A stretch of DNA of 32,973 nucleotides from Terriglobia bacterium (GCA_030040995.1 JASHOS010000308.1:1-32973), one strand, 5' to 3'; shown: positions 24,701 to 32,973, numbered from the stretch's first letter. A program made the numbers and translations. Notes: generated from the letters alone by a model not told the origin.

Positions 24701-25396
24701 AATGCCGCCGTGATTGCGCATGAAACGGGTATCCCAATCATGCGTTCCATGGCCGTAGCATTTCCCGATGAACGTCCATTGGCTGTGGCTTGGGACCAAT
24801 ATATGTTCGGACCGAATTTGCTCGTCGCTCCCGTAATTAGCGAAGAAATTTTTAGAACTATTTTATTTCCATCTGGCGTATGGACGAGCTTGTGGAATGG
24901 CAAAACGGTGTCCGGTCCGGTTAAGCTCAGGGTCAGCGCGCCCCTGGACACGATTCCCGTCTATTTGAGGCCCGGGTCTGTCGTGCCTGTGCAACTCAAT
25001 CGAGAATTGCATTTTGGTGAGAGCATGACTGGCGGTCGAGTCCACGCTTTGGTCGTGACTCCGCCAAATGAGAATCAGACTATATCTTTGCTCAATGCAC
25101 AGGGCGAAGCCGCAAAAGTGATCGTGCAATCCAGGGCTGGCGGCTTTGCTTGGACGCTCGAGAACCTTCCCGAAATCAATTATGCGCTGGTTTACGGTAC
25201 AACGGTCGCGTCAACGGTCAAGGTGAATGGCGAAGTCTGGCCAAGGCTGACGGCAACTGGGTTCAGTTCCGTGTCGGCTGGCTGGCAAGCTGACTTGGCC
25301 GGCAACCGGCTGGTGATTCGGTTGCCGAGTCGTCAAGTTGAGCAAAGCGAGCTGACAACAGAAATTGAAGCAAACGTTAACCCAACCAGAAAATAG
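21758..25396 (+). CDS. Exported GH31-family glycosidase (alpha-glucosidase/xylosidase type) with N-terminal extra domain
   Basis: ATG 21758 (GGGAG 5-6 nt upstream) gives 1212 residues; the frame is open further upstream but without a ribosome site. The N-terminus (MRRRTFLKNSAIGIATLGG) is a Tat-like signal. Residues about 45-330 form a domain with WTSSPSLDDVLSDAEHT and CRLAYNSRALFVVFRCEENN, resembling CBM9-like proteins. A middle linker and a GH31 N-terminal beta-sandwich follow (VIYGFGEKYDNFN, then YFWLGSPREAL). The barrel starts near LPPKWVFEPW. The nucleophile is D825 in SMVDFGDM and the probable acid/base D890 in GQFAGDHPSNF; GSDLGGYFG and FSPLMRPHG are also family-typical. Exact substrate is unknown. 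It is convergent with a TPR/TonB-receptor set, which suggests a shared glycan. Confidence 0.9.
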   Translation: MRRRTFLKNSAIGIATLGGLCSADLAAEGEGRNQEPGVTGVFGDDDVVTQEERELAWGVNAVVLRPPWTSSPSLDDVLSDAEHTLALSRFYRAGGQNGPVTPTECRLAYNSRALFVVFRCEENNLSYPYANLDPKYWSSANWYALHGLPSGTDNWPPYPDEVDILIQPDTATSSYYQFAATLQGMKFGCERLSSSDMKDSPDEAAAARHSSIIPATKVEAFEASVSKGTDEWMVFFHIPWETLGGKPKSHFALLPMRTRWRDGQFTSPVAIGFNEPMPVDLLIETHFSGGGRVENSQGSLCRLPSGILRWQRPAMLSYPGSEIPQQIWRMESSLSTPTDTNNLAQRLFLTQRWMDLMLLEGFTPLPRAWGISKHNLTLTLFRQKMNAAFQKNNPGQSCKLLDSYLSQLDKMSRWWYADGSPGDILNEEWKPVTSAGGIEVQGKTLLMRCMAGGHEVDLHLALPKTGGIRIYGSEQGYWRPENLLPLKATQSSGSCAVESAEGRIIIRQRPFSISFYDPAGNQVTQIGAEALAFRFGADGKILAVDFKNHLDPREVIYGFGEKYDNFNENGHVLTLWGADDWMGNGEGLANTSYKPLPVFHSTKGYMLFDNSSYRLRADIGKTHPNRYRLTQLGPIFDYYFWLGSPREALSSYTALTGRVPLPPKWVFEPWMGRGGDAWASGPLHSAIAEEESVALRFAELDIPHSAIYAEGPSAVSLELNQFMAARGIRVLGYFYPVIPPERQRRLMPHLKPDELPILHCGNDSLTRELGYVDFTNPNALDLCRRALRRALDLGEAGSIEDFGGTVEEFEQFHFASGGKAGSMVDFGDMVPDSAVFYDGQHGAEMHNFYYYDYQRTVSEVFREKCGNDFILFGRGAAPGAQSWVGQFAGDHPSNFVGIKHVLIGALNLCACGYSTWGSDLGGYFGFPQPAVYMRWFQLGCFSPLMRPHGVAPRDPWHYGEAAVTNYKFLAWTRENILNYTYNAAVIAHETGIPIMRSMAVAFPDERPLAVAWDQYMFGPNLLVAPVISEEIFRTILFPSGVWTSLWNGKTVSGPVKLRVSAPLDTIPVYLRPGSVVPVQLNRELHFGESMTGGRVHALVVTPPNENQTISLLNAQGEAAKVIVQSRAGGFAWTLENLPEINYALVYGTTVASTVKVNGEVWPRLTATGFSSVSAGWQADLAGNRLVIRLPSRQVEQSELTTEIEANVNPTRK

Positions 25397-25576
25397 GATC
25401 GGGTAGCGGGACACACCACGTCCGGATGAGATCCTCAGCCTGGACGTTTTATGTGAGCTCTCGCCGCTGCTTCCTGTTCATTGCGTGCCATCTCCGCTGG
25501 ACGAGTCGCCTTGCGTCTTTCTTCGCAAGTCTACGTTTGCGGTGCAGCGCGAGCGGTGGGCCAAAAACCCTCCGCA

Positions 25577-26836
25577 CTATCGCGAATGTTGTGAAATCGC
25601 AGACTGCCCGCCAACGGGAGCATTTTGCAAGGCTCTCGAAAGCTGAAACTCTCTCCGAGCTTCCGCAGGACGCCCCAACTTCATCAATACTCTCCCCAGC
25701 AAATAGTGAAACCTCGGAGCCCTGGGATTGACCTTAACCAGATTTTGCAGGATGGTATACGCCTTAGAATAATTGCCTTCCCGGATGTTAATTTCCGCAA
25801 AGGTCTCATTCGCAATGCTGTTGTCCGGGTCAGCTTTGAGAGCCAATTCGGTTAAGTGCTGAGCTTTGTCGCGTCGGCCCGCATCAAGGGCCATTCGGCC
25901 TAATTGGGCGTTTGCTTCTGCGTTGTCAGGCTGGATCCGGAGAGCCTTTTCAAGCTGCTGCCGGGCTGATTCCGGCTCGCGCATCCCTAAATAAGCGGTT
26001 GCCAAAGAAAGTCGCGCTCTCAAGGAGTTAGGATCCATTTCCAGGAATTTCAGATAAGCCTGCTTCGCTTCGCCGTCTTGATTCTGATGTAAGTAGAGGT
26101 CCCCTTCCGCTTCAATGAGTTCAGGCGAGCGGGGATGATAACGAAGAGCTTGAGACAAAATGTCGCCCGCGCGTTCATAGTTGCCGGCTTGAATTAACGC
26201 TTCGACATATGCATATGCGATATCTTCCCTTGCCGGCGCTTCCGCGTGCGCTTGACCAAGCCAATTAACCGCTTGGGCAATTCGTCCCATGGCTGCGGCA
26301 TCCAGTCCCAGGTGGAGATAGGGCTCCGCGATCGAAGGATTGAGCTCGATGGCGCTCTCGTAGGCATTACGCGCGCGCTGGAATTGCAGGAGCTTAGAGT
26401 AAGCCATGCCCAAATCCATATAGGTTGCAAAATCCCGCTGAGAGGGAGGGACTGCTGCAAACTCGACTGCCGCCATCTTGTATTGCCCGTTTTCGGCGAG
26501 AAGCAATCCGAGCGAGAAATGGACCTTTGGATTGGAACCACCCAGGGTTGAAATACGGGCAGCAGCCCTGCGAGCCGCCGGAACGTTATGCACCTCAAAG
26601 TAAGCCTTGGCCAGTTCGAGGAATGTCGCGTAAAATCCGGGTACATCAACGCATTCATCCCTGGCTTTCTCTAGCGTTTGTCCCGCTTGTCGTAACTCTC
26701 CGCGCCTGATGAGATCTGCCCCTTCATTCACCGCGGCCGCGCACTGCCGCCCCTCAAGTTGTTCCGGGACAGCTCGCAAGGGGCGGCTAGCAGCTATTGC
26801 CAGGCAAATGATCGCGGAGCTGATAAACTTGCTCAT
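25577..26836 (-). CDS. Exported TPR-repeat protein
   Basis: The 419-residue product has a signal peptide (MSKFISSAIICLAIAAS..., cut near residue 22) followed almost entirely by tetratricopeptide repeats. Examples are YNSAIELNPSIAEPYLHLG-type units from about residue 150 onward (here YESAIELNPSIAEPYLHLG), LEKALRIQPDNAEANAQLGR, and a last repeat near residue 385. The C-terminus is short and polar. Such periplasmic TPR proteins scaffold other proteins. It starts 37 nt after the end of the upstream TPR gene, with GAGAGG about 8 nt before ATG, so the two are probably co-transcribed. No enzymatic domain is visible. Confidence 0.85.
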   Translation of the reverse strand: MSKFISSAIICLAIAASRPLRAVPEQLEGRQCAAAVNEGADLIRRGELRQAGQTLEKARDECVDVPGFYATFLELAKAYFEVHNVPAARRAAARISTLGGSNPKVHFSLGLLLAENGQYKMAAVEFAAVPPSQRDFATYMDLGMAYSKLLQFQRARNAYESAIELNPSIAEPYLHLGLDAAAMGRIAQAVNWLGQAHAEAPAREDIAYAYVEALIQAGNYERAGDILSQALRYHPRSPELIEAEGDLYLHQNQDGEAKQAYLKFLEMDPNSLRARLSLATAYLGMREPESARQQLEKALRIQPDNAEANAQLGRMALDAGRRDKAQHLTELALKADPDNSIANETFAEINIREGNYSKAYTILQNLVKVNPRAPRFHYLLGRVLMKLGRPAEARREFQLSRALQNAPVGGQSAISQHSR

Positions 26837-26873
26837 GAAATCAAACCTCTCAAAATGATGATTGCTTGGTCTC

Positions 26874-28526
26874 TCACTGAGGAGGCTTCGAAATCACCAC
26901 AAGTGCTTTGGTAAGCGACTGCCGTCGAAGAGCCTCAGTTTCCTTTTCGCTCTTTGCCTCTACGGCAGCAAAAAGTTTCCTGGCTTTGACTTGATCACCC
27001 AATCGCTCATAAGTCTGTGCCAGCAGGTAAGTGATGGAACTGGAATGGGGAGCGAGGGCATGAGCTCGTTCGAGGTCGCTGAGAGCTTGATCCGATTTCC
27101 CCGCGCGAAGCTCCAATTGGGCGCGGTCCCGATAAGGATATGCGAAATCGGGGTAGAGGGAAATAGCTGTGTCGAGCGCCTTCTGAGCTTTGGCGAAACC
27201 CCGAGTTTTCGGCATGGTGCCACCTTGGATCAATGCTTCTGCAATAAATAAATATGGAAGAGGATCTTTCGGTTCTCGGGCCACTGCTTCTGTGAAAGCT
27301 TGAACAGATCCTTTCAGTCCTCCCTTTTCCAACAGGCACAGGCCCAGTGAATAGTAGGCTTGGGCGTCGTTCGGGTTCATAAGGATGGCGCGGGCAAAAT
27401 CCTTCTGAGCAGCCGAGAAATTGGCTTTCAACGTATAAGCAATCCCGCGGCTCAAATATAGCCCATATGATTGCGGTATTCGCTCGATCCCCGATGTAAG
27501 AAGTTGCACGGCGAGATCGTAATTAAAGTGCTGGGCAGCAAGGGCAGCAATATTCATATAGTTTTCCGGATTGTTCGGGAATGACAAGATACCCTGCCGG
27601 AAAGTATCATAGGCTTTCTTTGTCTGGCCGGTTTTTTCCTCGGCAGCCCCCAATAAGCTGTAAGCCGCCGGGCTCAGGTTTCGCTGGTCATGAACGTGGT
27701 TGAGGATTCGAATGCAGTTGCCATACCGGCCGCCGTCGTAATACGCCAAGGCCAATCCATAATTCCGTTGAAGGGCATCTGGGTAATCCGGCGGGAGGGA
27801 CTCGAAAACCTTGATAGCAGCCTTATAGTTTTTTACTGCTCCCAACAGCCACGCGAGTTGAAACCGTAGTTCCTTGGGAAGACCGGGCCGAAGGGTTAAT
27901 TGCTCGAGAACGCGGGCCGCCTTCCCACCTTCTCCCGTCTTCAAATATGCCCTGGCTTGCATCATAGCAAGATCCGGCTGGCGCGTTACCTGAGCAGGGG
28001 CCTTAGAAAAACACTCAAGTGCCTGAGAATATCTTTGTTGCTCAAAATAGTATTGGCCAAGGATTAAGTTGACCGCCGTATCTTCGGGAAACATTTCGGC
28101 TAGTGGCGCCAGTTCTTTTGCCGCAAGACTATGTCGATTCTGGCGCCAGTAAAGGATTCCTAGCTCTCGGCGCGCCACCCAAAAGTTGGGAGCGAGAATC
28201 AGTGCCTTCTTCAGCTCGTCAATCGCCTCTGAAGGCTTTCCGAGCAAGGCGAACGCTATCCCTTCCCCCGTCGGCCCCTGCGGAAGATGCGGCGCCAGCT
28301 TTGTAACCTGCTCAAACTCGTCCAGGGCGTCATGGTATCGTCCATTGTTCAGCAAATGCATCCCGCGCTGGTAGGCCCGATCAGCTTGTTCTTGCAAAGA
28401 TTGCCCCTGCCCCACAGGCGGTGAGGAATTTCTCAGACTCTGCGCGCGTCCCAGCATCTCGCCCGGCAAGTACGTCACCAGCACAAGCCATAAAATCCAC
28501 TGACGAAACTGAGTTGATTGCTGCAT
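26874..28526 (-). CDS. Exported TPR-repeat protein, larger paralogue
   Basis: I start it at ATG 28526 (550 residues), where a normal signal peptide begins (MQQSTQFRQWILWLVLVTYL, ending near GRAQS); the frame is open to 28598. About a dozen TPR units follow, for example YQRGMHLLNNGRYHDALDEF, FARAILMNPNDAQAYYSLGL, ALDTAISLYPDFAYPYRDRA and LERAHALAPHSSSITYLLAQ. The C-terminus (ALVVISKPPQ) is short. It overlaps nothing and precedes the second TPR gene by 37 nt. Together with the upstream TonB receptor this resembles the receptor-plus-TPR clusters common in Acidobacteriota, whose biochemical role is not established. Confidence 0.83.
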   Translation of the reverse strand: MQQSTQFRQWILWLVLVTYLPGEMLGRAQSLRNSSPPVGQGQSLQEQADRAYQRGMHLLNNGRYHDALDEFEQVTKLAPHLPQGPTGEGIAFALLGKPSEAIDELKKALILAPNFWVARRELGILYWRQNRHSLAAKELAPLAEMFPEDTAVNLILGQYYFEQQRYSQALECFSKAPAQVTRQPDLAMMQARAYLKTGEGGKAARVLEQLTLRPGLPKELRFQLAWLLGAVKNYKAAIKVFESLPPDYPDALQRNYGLALAYYDGGRYGNCIRILNHVHDQRNLSPAAYSLLGAAEEKTGQTKKAYDTFRQGILSFPNNPENYMNIAALAAQHFNYDLAVQLLTSGIERIPQSYGLYLSRGIAYTLKANFSAAQKDFARAILMNPNDAQAYYSLGLCLLEKGGLKGSVQAFTEAVAREPKDPLPYLFIAEALIQGGTMPKTRGFAKAQKALDTAISLYPDFAYPYRDRAQLELRAGKSDQALSDLERAHALAPHSSSITYLLAQTYERLGDQVKARKLFAAVEAKSEKETEALRRQSLTKALVVISKPPQ

Positions 28527-28659
28527 TCCTAGGCTGACTCTTGGTTTGTGGTAAGGGTTTGGTGCGGGCCACGTCCAACATGTCGCCCTTCGCCGCATGT
28601 GGTTATACTTAGGAAAGATCGGAGCGTTTATACGTGCTTGCTTTGCAGGTGTGCCTGTT

Positions 28660-29047
28660 AGCGCGCCGTCCGCGACAAGATAAGCGTAGCCATCCCGCGA
28701 GTACTACATGTTCTTACCGAAATCCACGAAGAAAGCCTAATGGGTCGTCCCTATCTTGACCCGATGGCCATCTTTTGCGGTTTCATGAGAGATGTTGTTG
28801 GTTGGAGAGAGCTTGGTATCTGTCTATGTGCGTCCATAATCACGCGAGATGCCAAATTACCAAAGGGCCGACTGCACACCACATACAGTTGAATTCTCTC
28901 GAAGCCAAAACATCCACCACGTAAGTTTCGTAATACCAGATCCGGTTGTATACCAAGCTGGTCGAGGCATAGCGCCCGCCGTAAGGCATTGAAGAAGCGT
29001 GATACAGCGTGAGCGGAACCACTTGGATTTTTAGCGGATAGTTGCCG
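28660..29047 (-). pseudogene. Remnant of a secreted protein gene between receptor and TPR genes
   Basis: Minus-strand translation gives GNYPLKIQVVPLTLYHASSM, then PYGGRYASTSLVYNRIWYYE and AVGPLV. After a one-base frameshift near 28852 it continues SRDYGRT-stop-TDTKLSPTNN, AKDGHRVKIGTTH-stop-AFFVDFGKNM-stop-YSRDGYAYLVADGA. The pattern matches, from memory, a family of acidobacterial/planctomycete secreted proteins with (K)IGAPHFVDFGKNM-type motifs, for which I have no secure name. Three stops and a frameshift show decay. The N-terminus is replaced at about 29048 by a dispersed repeat. I infer that a third secreted component of this locus was lost. Confidence 0.6.
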
Positions 29048-29100
29048 ACGCTCGTAGCGTCGGCATCTTGCCGGCCAAATGCCACCGGGACGGCGGCGCT
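29043..29100. repeat. Dispersed palindromic repeat
   Basis: GCCGACGCT-CGT-AGCGTCGGC is a perfect 9-bp hairpin. It is followed by CCGGGACGGCGGCGCTACA, resembling the TAGCGCCGC blocks inside the MITE and at 19391. It lies at the broken end of the secreted-protein remnant. Confidence 0.45.
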
Positions 29101-29130
29101 ACATTGCGCACCCGATTAGTGGACACTAAA

Positions 29131-32100
29131 CTAGAAAAGAAACTTTAGCGCGAATTGAATCTGCCTCGCCGGCGCCGCGCTAAGTATCTCCATGAAAGTT
29201 GGGGTGTCCAAATCCGTTCCGATAGTACCGCCGCCTCCGCTATAGGCACCATTGGCAGTACCGCCGGGAGGCGAAAAGTTCGGACGATTTAGTAGGTTGA
29301 ACGCTCCCACCCTGAACTGAAGCGTCTTCGACTCGGTCAGTTTGAAATTTTTGGACAGTGAAAAATCAATATCGAAATAGTTCGGTCCACTGAGAGAATC
29401 CCTTGCGGCATCGCCGAAAGTATACGGTGGAGGTACCGTGAAACATGCAGGATTGTACCAATGCTGTACATCTTGCTGGAATCCGGAGGGGAGCAAATGA
29501 CAACCCGCTACAACATTAGCCCGATCGGTTTCCCCAGCGTTGGCGTTGTCGAAATTCAAATATACGCCAAAGGGTGACCCGCTGTCTGCGCTCAGGATGC
29601 CACCAAGGTTCCAGCCTCCGATTAAGGCGTTTAAGCCTCGGCCTGCCCCACTCGCGAAGCGCATTCCTTGTCCAAAAGGCAGTTGATAGGAGGAACTAAA
29701 ACTAAAGAGCTGGGGGAAGTTGTAGTCACAGGGACCGTAATCCCCCATCAGGTCGTAAGTGTTTTGCGGCCAAGTGTCGTAGTCTCCAGAGTATACATCC
29801 AAGCACTTTGAGTAGGTATACGAGGCGAGAAAGGTAAGGCCCTGGGAAAACCGCTTTTCAACCTTAACTTGGAGAGCGTTGTAATTAGCGGGAAATATGT
29901 TGTAGTTAGTTTGAAACACGCTATTAAGAAACGGGAACGGTTCTCCGTCCGGAAGAGCATTGGGTCCCATCTTGCTGGGGAGAGGCTGATTGTAGCCAAC
30001 GTCCCCCCACAAGTCACGGTCTAGCGAGCCGACGTAATTCACCGACAGCACCATGTTGTGCGTGATCCCCTCTTGCACGCCGAAGTTGTATTCCATAGCA
30101 TAGGGGATTTTGCCAGTTGGATCCGTGCCCCTCCCGATTGTGACGGTATTTGAAATAGGAGGCAGGAACGTAGTCCACGAAGGCGGATTGCTCCACGTCT
30201 CTGAAGACGACGTGATAATCCCTCGATTCAGACCTGCCGGATTGTACTGTCCGCCAAAAGGCCAGCCCGCTCGCGAGTCTTGTGTCTCGTTAACGAAATA
30301 GTTGTGGTCGTCAAATATTGCGAAGGAACCTCGAATGACGGTTCGAGGCCGCACCGCATAAGCAAATCCGAACCGCGGCTGCCAACCGTTCCATTTCGGG
30401 TCAAACAGAGTCGAGCGAACGTTGGGAACCGGCCACTCAAGAGGCGTTGGATTGGAAGCAGTAGGGGGGATGAAGTAGGATATCGGCATCAAGTCACACG
30501 TTTCCTCAATTTGATTAATCTCTGCCGTGGTTGTATCTGGTTGCCCCATTGGGCAGTTTGGGTTCCACATCGTGAACTCATTATTGGCATAATGCGGCGG
30601 GCTCAAATAGTCCCATCGCACGCCAATCTGCAGACTCAGTTTCCTCGATGCTTGCCACTTATCTTGCACGTACCCCCCCCACCAGTTTGAGGTGAAATTC
30701 GCACCAGTGAGGCCGAAGAATGAATCCAGATTCGAGGGCAAGTTCAAAAGCATGCTGGCCAAACCATCTCCGGTAGATGAAACATTGGTGCTGGCACCGT
30801 ATATTCCACTCGACGGATACTGATCAAAGCCCTCTGAAGTTCCCCATCCATCATCGTATTCATGAATATGTATGTACAGCAGGCCGGCGCCAAACGTATT
30901 CGATCCATGAATCTTCTGAAGATCCGCGGTAACTTCGTGGATTCTCGCCGGCCCGAACGGATAGGCAAATTGGTCGGTGCCACTCAGACGGGGTGCGAGA
31001 GTGATCTCCGGAACATACAGAAGCCCGTCCTTCTGGTCCATAAGTGGACTCTGGCCAGTGGCGGCGAGAAGCGCGGGTGAGACAGGCGTCGCCTCGCCGC
31101 CGCTGTCCGACCAATTGTAGCCAAAGTGAAGGCTTGCGACTAGCGTGGGATTAAAGACATGGGTATACGCCAATGAGAGCATTCGGTCGTAAGTTGTGAG
31201 GATCGTGTTTCCAAGAGGCGGCAAAGGGTTAGGCCCGATCTGCTGGGGTTGAGTGTAGTAGAACTTTCCATTTAGCACGTCGTTGTTGGCAAAGGTGTGG
31301 TCTATGCCCACACTGAATTGGTTCGCGGTTAAAACTTCGTTGCTGGTCGTCGCAAAGTTAGGGAAGCTATTTCCCCCGGGACCGAAATTGGGGGCTGGAT
31401 AAAAGGCGTGCAGATAACTCAAGGCTTGGGTGTTCAACATGCCCGCGGGAATAATGTTGCCGGGAAATGGATCCCGCACGATTCCGGAGCTCGTCGCCGT
31501 CAAACCGGTTACGGGGTCAGTTTCCCCAGTCGTCACGTCACGACCGCTGTATGGATTATAGATGGCGCCATTGATAATAGGGCGGCCTAAATCATCTGCT
31601 AGCGGCTGGCCCGTTGAGCTGGTGGCTTGCGTGTTGGTGAGTATGTCAGAGAAGTCGCCGTTCTCTTCGGCGGCCGTCGGCACGTTAGCAAATTCGGGAA
31701 ATCCTTCTGTGGAGCGGAAGCCCTCATAATAGCCGAAGAAGTAAGTGTGTTTCTTTCTCCCATCGTAGCCGGGAAGCATGACAGGGCCGCCGAACGTCCC
31801 ACCGAATTGATTCTGCCGGAAAGCGGGCTTAGGCTCGTTGGCGAAATTGTTGAAGAAGTTGTTGGCATCCAATGAAGAATTCCGCAAAAACTCCCACGCG
31901 TCACCATGGAACTGAGGGCCCCCGGACTTCGTCACCACATTAACATTTGCCCCGGATGAAATGGTGTACTGCGCGTCGTCCATGTGGGATTGAACATTGA
32001 ATTCTTGAATTGCATCAGGCGGGGGATTGATTTGAGATATGGGATCAAACTGATGGCTCGTCAAGACTCCGTCCACAGTGAAACTGTCTTGAATACCCTG

Positions 32101-32694
32101 TTGTCCGTTCGTAGAAGGGCTGATCTGGGTCCCGCCAAGCGAAACGAAACCCGTCTGTTGCCCGGACTCCTTGGGGGCAGCTCCGGGAGTCAGGAGAATT
32201 AATTGCGTGAACTGGCGTCCGTTTAGGGGGAGATTAACCGCCTCTGTCGACCCGACCACAGTTCCCAAGCTTCCGCTTCCGGTTTTGAGCATAGGCGGCG
32301 CAGCCGTAACCGAGACCCGCTGGGAAACGCTGCCCACTTTCAAAGTGTAATTAGCTTCCAGGTCTTGGTTAATAAGCAATTGCACGGGCGATTGGACTAC
32401 CGTCGAAAAGCCCTGCTTCGAGACAGAAACTGAATATTGACCGGGTGGCAACTGCGTGATGGTGTAAAAGCCGCGTCTGTCTGTTATGGCTACACGGCGC
32501 AGACCGCTGTTCAAATTTGCTATGGTCAGCGTTGCGCCGGGAATGACGGCTCCACTTGCATCAGTGACAGTTCCATGAAAAGCCCCATTGATCAGAACAT
32601 TCTGCGCTGAAGCCAGGCTGCTGAATGCAAGGCCCAGGCTTACAACGAGGAGTGTGTAGGACGCGAGTGGGCGAACCATCTTAAGCTGTTTCAT
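29131..32694 (-). CDS. Oar-like TonB-dependent receptor with carboxypeptidase-regulatory-like domain
   Basis: This 1187-residue outer-membrane protein has a signal peptide (about 1-30, ending SSLASAQN). A carboxypeptidase-regulatory/Cna-B-like beta sandwich covers about 36-115 (GTVTDASGAVIPGATLTIAN and PPGQYSVSVSKQGFS). The plug domain starts near NLPLNGRQFTQLILLTPGA (about 155-260). A long beta barrel ends in the outer-membrane signature with a terminal Phe (IQFALKFLF). An AGGTGA ribosome site and a strong promoter precede it. In Acidobacteriota these receptors are numerous and are assumed to import oligosaccharides or peptides. The neighbouring TPR genes and GH31 glycosidase favour a glycan, which is inference. 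No TonB/ExbBD is nearby. Confidence 0.92.
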   Translation of the reverse strand: MKQLKMVRPLASYTLLVVSLGLAFSSLASAQNVLINGAFHGTVTDASGAVIPGATLTIANLNSGLRRVAITDRRGFYTITQLPPGQYSVSVSKQGFSTVVQSPVQLLINQDLEANYTLKVGSVSQRVSVTAAPPMLKTGSGSLGTVVGSTEAVNLPLNGRQFTQLILLTPGAAPKESGQQTGFVSLGGTQISPSTNGQQGIQDSFTVDGVLTSHQFDPISQINPPPDAIQEFNVQSHMDDAQYTISSGANVNVVTKSGGPQFHGDAWEFLRNSSLDANNFFNNFANEPKPAFRQNQFGGTFGGPVMLPGYDGRKKHTYFFGYYEGFRSTEGFPEFANVPTAAEENGDFSDILTNTQATSSTGQPLADDLGRPIINGAIYNPYSGRDVTTGETDPVTGLTATSSGIVRDPFPGNIIPAGMLNTQALSYLHAFYPAPNFGPGGNSFPNFATTSNEVLTANQFSVGIDHTFANNDVLNGKFYYTQPQQIGPNPLPPLGNTILTTYDRMLSLAYTHVFNPTLVASLHFGYNWSDSGGEATPVSPALLAATGQSPLMDQKDGLLYVPEITLAPRLSGTDQFAYPFGPARIHEVTADLQKIHGSNTFGAGLLYIHIHEYDDGWGTSEGFDQYPSSGIYGASTNVSSTGDGLASMLLNLPSNLDSFFGLTGANFTSNWWGGYVQDKWQASRKLSLQIGVRWDYLSPPHYANNEFTMWNPNCPMGQPDTTTAEINQIEETCDLMPISYFIPPTASNPTPLEWPVPNVRSTLFDPKWNGWQPRFGFAYAVRPRTVIRGSFAIFDDHNYFVNETQDSRAGWPFGGQYNPAGLNRGIITSSSETWSNPPSWTTFLPPISNTVTIGRGTDPTGKIPYAMEYNFGVQEGITHNMVLSVNYVGSLDRDLWGDVGYNQPLPSKMGPNALPDGEPFPFLNSVFQTNYNIFPANYNALQVKVEKRFSQGLTFLASYTYSKCLDVYSGDYDTWPQNTYDLMGDYGPCDYNFPQLFSFSSSYQLPFGQGMRFASGAGRGLNALIGGWNLGGILSADSGSPFGVYLNFDNANAGETDRANVVAGCHLLPSGFQQDVQHWYNPACFTVPPPYTFGDAARDSLSGPNYFDIDFSLSKNFKLTESKTLQFRVGAFNLLNRPNFSPPGGTANGAYSGGGGTIGTDLDTPTFMEILSAAPARQIQFALKFLF

Positions 32695-32773
32695 TTTCTC
32701 TCACCTCACGGCGTGATCACGTACCTGTCTTCTATCGACCTTGTACGTAAAATGGATTACTACACTGCGGTTG

Positions 32774-32802
32774 CTTATACTACACGTTTGAGGTAATGTC
32801 AA
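32774..32802 (-). promoter_or_regulatory. Sigma-70-type promoter of the TonB-dependent receptor gene
   Basis: On the minus strand TTGACA (32802-32797) and TATAAG (32779-32774) are separated by exactly 17 bp. This is about 80 nt upstream of the ATG, with no gene between. Confidence 0.7.
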
Positions 32803-32910
32803 GGGCCTGCGTGTTGTGGGGTGCGCGACATAGAAGTGAGACTTTGAATGATTGGGCTAACAGGAGACCTCTTCTTGATGTACTATGTACTCGAAGACAA
32901 GGAGGCCTTC

Positions 32911-32973
32911 ATGTCCGAATCACTTCCATTGTTGGAGAAAGACCGTTCTGACGTGGTACGCCAGATCACGCAA
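32911..32973 (+). CDS. Start of a small protein gene, partial (possibly mobile-element accessory, DUF6788-like)
   Basis: AAGGAGG lies 6 nt upstream of ATG 32911, and the frame stays open to the window edge: MSESLPLLEKDRSDVVRQIT and onward. The opening resembles, from memory, small proteins of the DUF6788 type that often precede transposase genes in Acidobacteriota. Only 21 residues are visible, so the family call is weak, while the gene start itself is well supported by the ribosome site. Confidence 0.45.
   Translation, partial: MSESLPLLEKDRSDVVRQITQ

Noticed and set aside
25397-25576. Possible gene or terminator between the convergent GH31 and TPR genes
   Set aside because: No ribosome site with a plausible frame and no clear T-tailed hairpin; left unannotated.
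1-32973. CRISPR array
   Set aside because: Repeats here are dispersed palindromes and micro-repeats without regular spacers of constant length, and no cas gene is present.
19861-32973. Second attachment site (duplicate of the tRNA-Lys 3' end)
   Set aside because: I looked for a repeat of the T-arm/acceptor sequence downstream and saw none; the island border may be outside the window or eroded.

Overview
The window looks like a chromosomal segment of an Acidobacteriota genome. Pointers are a MacB/FtsX-type duplicated permease of the large acidobacterial paralogue family, an Oar-like TonB-dependent receptor with an N-terminal carboxypeptidase-regulatory-like domain, paired secreted TPR proteins, a FecR-domain protein with an Ala-rich tail, and many dispersed intergenic repeats. 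This assignment rests on gene families only; there is no rRNA marker.

Region 1 (1-9.7 kb, mostly minus strand): a MacB-like permease, RNase P RNA (rnpB, with a clear -35/-10 promoter), methionyl-tRNA synthetase, a four-helix-bundle gene broken by a small TA-flanked MITE, larC (nickel-pincer cofactor chelatase) and an exported GH29 alpha-L-fucosidase. Dispersed repeats fill the gaps, and one micro-repeat seems to have entered the metG reading frame as an interdomain linker. A decayed VWFA-related N-terminal fragment lies just downstream of rnpB.

Region 2 (9.7-15 kb): a fecR-like gene with its own promoter and a terminator shared with the convergent operon, then a compact minus-strand operon cysM-like / JAMM protease / MoaD-ThiS-like sulfur carrier / ThiF-MoeB-rhodanese. 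This has the parts for protein-thiocarboxylate cysteine synthesis, as in the Mycobacterium CysO-CysM-Mec+ system. The carrier ends in Gly-Gly plus 12 extra residues, so the neighbouring JAMM protease may have to mature it before activation. This is the most interesting system in the window.

Region 3 (15-19.4 kb, plus strand): an NtrB-like membrane sensor kinase and an NtrC-like sigma-54 activator, a likely cognate pair now separated by an IS110-family element with a structured 5' non-coding region that probably contains its bridge RNA.

Region 4 (19.8-33 kb): tRNA-Lys(CUU), immediately followed by a decayed tyrosine recombinase gene (frameshift, amber codon, lost catalytic Arg). This resembles the scar of an island at a tRNA gene. 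Beyond it lie a possible group II intron remnant, a large exported GH31 glycosidase and, convergent to it, a glycan-uptake-like set: an Oar-like TonB receptor and two TPR proteins, with a decayed secreted-protein gene between the receptor and the TPR genes. The window ends in the start of a small gene that may belong to another mobile element.
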